This document shows, piece after piece, positions 58,340 through 64,000 of a stretch of DNA of 64,000 nucleotides. The first letter of the stretch is position 1; each line of letters opens with the position of its first letter. The stretch comes from Cherax quadricarinatus (lineage: Eukaryota > Arthropoda > Malacostraca > Decapoda > Parastacidae), in assembly GCF_038502225.1 (NCBI RefSeq), contig NC_091307.1, positions 28,383,578 to 28,447,577 on the forward strand, read 5' to 3'. Made by a program: the position numbers and the translations under genes. Below the pieces are notes generated by a model. The model was not told where the DNA came from. It searched no databases and saw only the letters and a program-made list of their open reading frames with translations.

Positions 58340-59700
58340 AACTCACCCTCCGTCCAACAGTACCCCCTTGGGAGCACCGCCAATGTACCAGGCAATCGAC
58401 ACCGTCCTCAGGGACAAATTGAATGACCTGATGGAGAATGGAGGAGAGAATCTTGATGCCCATGATGCCTGTATCTCCTCACAAGGGCCTACCATGCCAA
58501 GACCTACTCTGAGGTGTGCACCTCTTTGACAACCCAACACTTGATGAATGGCACACCGAGATCAACTTTAAGGCACTGAAACCTGTCACTAGAGGATGAG
58601 CAATGGATTAGCAACCCTCCCAGTGCGACTGGGAGATGGTGCGCAGCAACGCATGTTGCTTTACCTGCTTTTCTGTCTTCGTATTTCACTTCCAGCATTA
58701 GTCAAGAAGATAGTTCCCGAAAGTTTGAGGGACGGTAGAGCTCAAGACCCCAGGCTTACTGAAGCAGCGATTCGGTGGGACACCCTGGTTAGACTCTCCA
58801 GTATCTCAGAAGCTCTCCAGCACATGACAGTCCCACTGGAACAAACCAATCATGGAAATCACCAAATACAATGCTCTCCAAATGCTTCAGGAAAAGGACA
58901 AAGCCTGTCTCCTGTTGGCAGTGAAGGCACCACACTCAGAGATTTCCAGTGGGGCTTGTTCCAATTCCTCCCTGGGCACCTGTCCGGACCCACAGGCTAT
59001 CTTCGATTCGATGTTGCTCTTCGCCTAGGCCGCCCTCATCCCTCACCGAACATAGGTGTATTTGCGGTAGGCGACAGTTGGGATCAACCTGACCTCATGG
59101 TCCATGTGTCACACAGCAGAAGGGAAGTATGCCAGGCATGAGGAGGTCAATGACAGTGAGAAGCCTGCCACAGCCCGTTGCCCAGCTCAACTGGGAACCC
59201 TGGCACAGAGGTCTGATGGAAGCTGCATGTCCTGATGGAGTCACTATGTTACTCCTGAAGCAGACAGAGCAGATTGCCTGGACTACACCTGTGCTGCCAC
59301 ATTACAGATGCCATTTACTTGCTTATACTCTGTAGTGGAAGGGGTGGAGCTGCCAGCCACAGAGACCCAGAAGATCCGAAAATATGAAGACCTTCCTCTG
59401 CTATAACTTATTCCTAGGGTCGGAGACCCTAGAGCATGGGCAGTTTCTAGTTCTCAAAGTGCTGGGTGAAAGCTCATCATAGAAAACCAAGGACCACAGG
59501 CGACCAGATCTCTTCAGAGACTCCAGTGTTATGATCCAGGATATAGGAAATGGTGCCTGTGTATTCTGGGCACATGGCCCACCGTAGGGGACCTGACGAA
59601 GTATCTGAGATGTAGCCTGAGTTACCTAAGTGTTGTTTACTTCTGCTGTATTTTGCAATGTTTGGCCAATGATTTGTTCAATAAAACATACTTGAAATAT
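58333..59700 (+). pseudogene. Retroelement C-terminal domain relic
   Basis: The N-terminal part reads '[20 protein letters not shown]' and '[17 protein letters not shown]'. The middle reads 'YLRFDVALRLGRPHPSPN', followed by broken text and 'PDGVTMLLLKQTEQIAWTT'. This order resembles the C-terminal domain found after RT in some invertebrate retroelement proteins (pattern: ...ALRLG...CG...GLSC...PDG...WDAT). An AATAAA at 59681-59686 could be its poly-A signal. Many stops and shifts; no catalytic motif. The parent family is uncertain. Confidence 0.42.
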
Positions 59701-59819
59701 AGGGGTGGTAGGGAGCAGTGTGGGTTTCAAACAGCCTAGGAGAACCTTGAGTTTTCCTAGCTAAAGTTTATTCTTTTCTCTGGAGGATGAGGATCCCCAG
59801 AACAGTTCAGAGGTACTCT

Positions 59820-59821
<2 letters not shown>

Positions 59822-59902
<81 letters not shown>
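59822..59902. repeat. (AT)n microsatellite
   Basis: AT run with one AC break near 59880, at the left edge of a MITE copy. Confidence 0.97.
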
Positions 59903-60275
59903 CAAAATGAATATGTAAACTGTCAATTAGCAAGAACTCATTTAAAATTAAGTTCTTTCTAAAATTTTCTCTTATGTTTAAAGATATATATTTTTCATTA
60001 ATGTTATTATAAAAATTTTAATTTTGCTCCAAAAGAATCTAGAAACGAACTCAGTTATAACAAGAATACTAGTTTTAGCTTAACTCCAACTAAATATATT
60101 TTGGATTTGTTTACACAATTTAATACTAAACAAAACACAGTGAAATATATTTTTCTGTTAGTTCAGAATGATTTTGGCGAAATTATAGCATACATAAATT
60201 TTCGCTTTAATCTTGATATAAGATGAGCGTTGCTATTAAGCCAAGATTTGCAAGCTCTGCCTATTCGCATGACAC
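59903..60275 (+). mobile_element. MITE copy 6, full length but diverged
   Basis: Matches MITE copy 1 from AATATGTAAACTGTCAATTA to CTGCCTATTCGCATGAC; both TIRs are damaged and several single-base deletions are present. Confidence 0.8.
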
Positions 60276-60293
60276 ATTATAGCAAGCACACAC

Positions 60294-60295
<2 letters not shown>

Positions 60296-60372
<77 letters not shown>
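60296..60372. repeat. (TA)n microsatellite
   Basis: TA run following MITE copy 6, with one AC break. Confidence 0.97.
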
Positions 60373-60616
60373 AGCTTTCTAGTGCTTCAGCATATATTTC
60401 AGTTGAATACAAAATGTATACGTAATAGAAAAGCCACTTATCATGCAGGCACCTAGATGGATGGGATGAAGGTAATGAAGGAATAAAAGAAGCGAATGAA
60501 GAAATCACAGAGCACGTGAGCTTGTGTGTTTGAAAGACTTACTAACACTCGACAAGCAATCTGGAGCTAATGGACCTCGCCATACCCCGCCTCGAAGCAC
60601 CGACGATGATATACTT

Positions 60617-60905
60617 GTCAAAAGTCGAATAGGCAAAACTTATGATTTTCGCCAAATATAAACGCTTTTCTTGCCGAATAAAAGCGTTAAAATGTGTATG
60701 CAATAATTTCAAAATCATTCTGAACTTGAACGATAAAATATATTTCATTGTATGGTTTATCATAAAATAATTTGTAAACTTATCTTAAAATATATTTATT
60801 TGGATTAGGTTAAATTAAATTGTCCTTTTATAATATACATAAGTTTTCATGTCTTTTTTTGGTAAAAATTATTTTAAATAACATAAATGAAAAAATATAA
60901 TGACA
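60617..60905 (-). mobile_element. MITE copy 7, inverted and diverged
   Basis: On the + strand GTCGAATAGGCAAAACTTAT, CATTCTGAACTTGAACGATA and TTTGGATTAGGTTAAATTAA are the complements of MITE interior blocks. Confidence 0.6.
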
Positions 60906-62815
60906 AAATATTATCTTGGCTGCATGCAATTCTGGGTACAAACCTCTCCTCAGCTCTCTCCAGTATATTAGCAACACATATTCTATCATCTTTACTGACT
61001 TCTGCTAGTTCTCTGTCCCATTGAACCCCGTTCAGGAAGTTCTTCAAGTCTGCGCAGTCTCTCTTCTTGTGGTTTGCCTATCTGTCCGGCCCTTCCTACT
61101 TCTCCTCCACTGGTAACTCTGCTTGCTGTAGTCTGAAACTCAGAAACCATGATCACGCCTCAAGTGGTCTTCATGATGTCCTCAAATCTGCACCACTCAA
61201 GGTGAATACTACAGGTCTAGTCTCGCTGTCTTATCCTCTCTCTCTCTCTGGTAGTGTCCCCTTACGTGTTTGTACCTGAGGTTTTCCAGTATCACCCATC
61301 ATCTTAGCCCTCCATGGGTTCGGCCCCATGTGGCCCCCAAGTTCTCCTAACTGCTTCTTGTGATTGAAGTCACATGATCAGTAGCTTTGCCCTGCTAGCA
61401 TGAGTCCTGGCCACTTAGCCAGTGTGTCAAATCCACGCTCATTACTTCTCCTCATACCTCCTTGGCCTTCACACTTGTGGTAAGGCTATATATCACTGCC
61501 TATTATGTACCCTCGCTTCTCCTCTGTCCTCTCCAGCTCACCAAAATCCCATTGTTTTTGATCAGTGCCACCCTCCAGCCCTCTGTTCCTCTTGTTCTTC
61601 CTCAGGATCTGATAGTCATTGGAACAATGGCATCTGTTATCTCTGTGAGCTTGATTTGTTAGGCTTATGATGTCCAGTGATGCTCTTTGACCTACAGCCA
61701 CCTCCCATTTGTTCGTTATTCCATCATGTTGGTGTACCATACCTTTCAGTTTCTCTCCAACACCGTGTTTTGGGGTCTGTGAGGTGTGACCTGGCTGTAT
61801 GCTGTGGACTTATGTTACAGTGGGGTTAGGGGCTGAGGTGGATTGTGGCTCGGTGTTGGGATAGTGTGTTTGGTTGTGGGGTTCTGAGGATGGTTCTGTG
61901 TGCTTTCTGGATGCCCTGCTGATTCTGTCCTGTCTTTCTTCCTAGCTCCTTCGCTTTGTGGTGTCCTCTCCTCAGCTGTTGTCATTCTGTTTTTGCTCTG
62001 TCTGATCTAGGAACACCCTCTTGTATGCTGATGATTCCTTCCAATCGTGGGTTCTCTTGCAGGATCCTGTTTCACACTGTTTGTCCTGAATATCAGTCAT
62101 TACCATTTTCTTCCCTAAAGTACCCTCCTCCTATCTCTCTGGAAAATCTACAATCCTTGCATGGCGTCCTCTTTGGTCATTTCTGATGATGCTTGATCTG
62201 TCTTTCTGCCTGCTGTCTTCATTGTTTGTCCTTCCTCGCTCTCCTGAAGCCCAGGAATAAACACTGACTTTCTCTCCTCCTCCCATTGCCTTCCTCTGTG
62301 CTCCCGGGTTCCGTTTGTACATGGCAATTTTTCTCCCTATTTTTTCCTGTATCTCTTGGTGGCATGGTTGTGTTCCCATATGACCTATGCTCCTTTCACC
62401 TCTCAACCCGTCCCCCACCACAAATCCCTACCCCAGTTGCTCTCCCCTTCACTTGCCCTGTTTGGTGGGCTGCCTTAGCACAAGTTATGTCTCTCCTTCC
62501 TGCTGGGCCCTCATTCAGGGGTGTGAAGATTCAGATGCTGTGTCTACCTGGTCATTACCCTGTAATTCGTTTCAGCCTATTTGGCCTTGTGTATTCTAGG
62601 ACCCTTATCCCACCACTGCAGCCTGACTTAGACTCTCAATTCTTTTTCTCCTCCAACCTCTTTCCAATTCACTGAAAGCTCTGCCTAACCTTTCTCCATT
62701 TTACAGAAAGCTCCTTCTAGTTTGCTCTCTGTTCTTGTTCCATCCTTTGCATTGCTCTGCCATCCATTCTGGCCTTACCAAACCTATTCTCCTTGGAACC
62801 CCGGGGCCGTCGAGT
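60906..62815 (-). pseudogene. LINE-B 5' half remnant (ORF1 / endonuclease region)
   Basis: Minus-strand pieces near 61240-60930 read 'TRPVVFTLSGADLRTS', 'DCADLKNFLNGVQWDRELAE' and 'ICVANILERAEERFVPR'. This matches the stretch between AP-endonuclease and RT in CR1-type LINEs. Fragments at 62421-62131 (basic and acidic, 'YKRNPGAQRKAMGGGEKVSV') and 61740-61486 probably belong to the upstream ORF1/endonuclease part, without clear motifs. All frames are broken. RT is missing, replaced by the MITE at 60617. Confidence 0.5.
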
Positions 62816-62856
62816 CTCTCTGAGCGTATACATGTGTGTGTGTGTGTGTGTGTACT
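62816..62856. repeat. (GT)n microsatellite
   Basis: GT run in the position of the LINE-B 3' tail (minus strand). Confidence 0.95.
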
Positions 62857-63420
62857 CACCCAATTGTACTCACCTAATTGTGGTTGTAGGTCGAGACCAG
62901 CTCCTGGCCCTGGCTCTTCACCGAACCTACCAGGTCCTCTCCTCTCAGCCCAATGAGCTTTCATCATACCCGCCTTGAAGCTATGCATGGTCTGTGCCCA
63001 CCACATTAATACTTGTTAGACTATTCCACTTCCTATGACCGGAATAGAAATACTTTAACTCCCTCTTGACTCAACTGAGTCTTCAGCTTCCCAAGTGTCC
63101 CCTGTTTCCTGCAGGTGTCCCCTGCTCCTGTGTCCCCTCCCAGAACACTCTGTCTCTCTGTCCACCTGTCTATTCCACGGTATTTTGTATGTCGTTAATA
63201 TGTCTCTCTAAGTCTCTGTATCCTCCAGTGTCGTCAGGCTGATTTCCCCTTAACCTTTCTTCTGTGGATATTCCTTTAGCTCTGAACTAACCATCAGAAA
63301 CTTCTGCACATTCCCACTTCTTGACGTGCTTGACCTGCTGTGCGCGTGCATACCCAGTATGGGCCTGACGCACATGGTGTACAGTGTGTCTTGAACCATC
63401 TCACTGGGCGTATCGGAACG
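62857..63420 (-). mobile_element. LINE-B 3' fragment
   Basis: The minus strand ends with CACAATTAGGTGAGTACAAT and GGGTGAGTACACACAC, preceded by GAGCCAGGGCCAGGAGCTGG and decayed C-terminal codons. Matches 11390-11717 and 63715-64000. Confidence 0.7.
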
Positions 63421-63682
63421 TTATTCTGTAGCCTGCCAGGCGCCCTTATACCGCAGCAGCTGTCTGGTTGATGTGCTTACGGAGACGCGCTCGGTGTTAT
63501 TTCACCTCAGATCTTTTTCTTGAGCGAGTGTTTGCAGCTTCCTTTGGGCCACTTAGCCTATACTCTGTCTGCAGTCTTCGTCCCTCCCCATCTTCATTAC
63601 TTGCATTTGGTGGGGTTAAATTCCGAGAAGGCAATTGCTGACCAGGTGTCCAGCCTTGTCCAGGTTCTCTTCTGAAGAGTCC

Positions 63683-63714
<32 letters not shown>
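63421..63714. other. Unassigned stretch ending in a (GT)n run
   Basis: 63421-63685 is probably more LINE-B-related sequence but unproven; the GT run is 63686-63714. Confidence 0.4.
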
Positions 63715-63716
<2 letters not shown>

Positions 63717-64000
63717 AATTTCATTTGTATCACTATTTGTGCTGCAGGGTCGAGTCTTAGCTCCTGGCCCCGGCCTCTCTTCACCTGCTGCTACTGGCCC
63801 TCTCTCCTGCTCCATGAGCTTTATCAAACCTGTCTTAAAACTGTAAGATGGTTCTAGTTCTCCACTCACATCATTTTCTAGGCTGTCTTACCTGCCTACA
63901 ACTCTGACCGGAATAAACACTTCCTAATATCCTCTGACCTTGTAACTTCAACTCCACCAGGCCTCTTGTTTCTGTGTCCCTCCTGAAACATCCTGTCTTT
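63715..64000 (-). mobile_element. LINE-B 3' fragment, running off the window
   Basis: Same tail as 62857-63420 (GGGGCCAGGAGCTAAGACTC on the minus strand), with further C-terminal codons continuing past the right edge. Confidence 0.7.

Noticed and set aside
62701..63006. Host gene of about 101 codons on the minus strand
   Set aside because: It overlaps the LINE-B 3' UTR and a GT microsatellite; the text is repeat-derived.

Overview
The window looks like intergenic or intronic DNA from a decapod crustacean (crayfish, lobster or shrimp type). This is inferred from the density of TA, CA, CT, TTA and ACC microsatellites, kilobase satellite arrays and CR1-like LINEs, plus Penelope-like elements (PLEs), tRNA-derived SINEs and a TA-flanked MITE family. 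I recognise several of these repeats only as general decapod-type repeats, so the species is not determined. I found no intact host gene, no rRNA or tRNA gene and no CRISPR array. Nearly all long open frames lie in tandem repeats with periods divisible by three, or in dead retroelements.

Layout. 0-7 kb: a LINE-A tail, two MITE copies inside TA runs, a 27-bp minisatellite decaying into a homopolymer-rich AT stretch, a SINE with a 12-bp target-site duplication (TSD), and a LINE-C C-terminus. 7-10 kb: a PLE disrupted by a 5'-truncated LINE-A and by a 58-bp SINE fragment. 10-15.7 kb: a hammerhead-like PLE relic, ACC arrays split by LINE-A copies, and an old LINE-A carrying two nested insertions. 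15.8-20 kb: a 22-bp minisatellite split by two LINE-A copies, one of them the longest here (endonuclease plus RT). 20-24.7 kb: a tRNA-SINE, 24-bp and 23-bp minisatellites, an RNase H relic and a LINE-A with an open C-terminal frame. 24.9-28.4 kb: inverted PLE fragments and a 349-bp TA/PLE palindrome. 28.4-38.9 kb: older LINE, SINE, MITE and Tigger relics and a candidate LTR with a primer-binding site. 39-44.8 kb: a 5.9-kb satellite of 22/24-bp units. 45.1-48.5 kb: ACC/ATG satellite DNA. 48.5-60 kb: sparse old LINE relics, a PLE terminal region with hammerhead-like motifs, and a retroelement C-terminal relic. 60-64 kb: MITE relics and minus-strand LINE-B pieces.

Nothing here acts as a gene pathway. 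The interesting biology is mobile-element mechanics. PLE fragments occur in opposed orientation with outward 3' ends fused to TA runs, and they carry hammerhead-like folds. Very short (35-58 bp) retro-insertions of one AAT-tailed element carry TSDs. The window also contains several tight inverted duplications.

Names used here (LINE-A to D, SINE-A to D, MITE, repeat S) are local labels. Family assignments rest on reading protein motifs and on comparing copies inside the window; no database search was possible.
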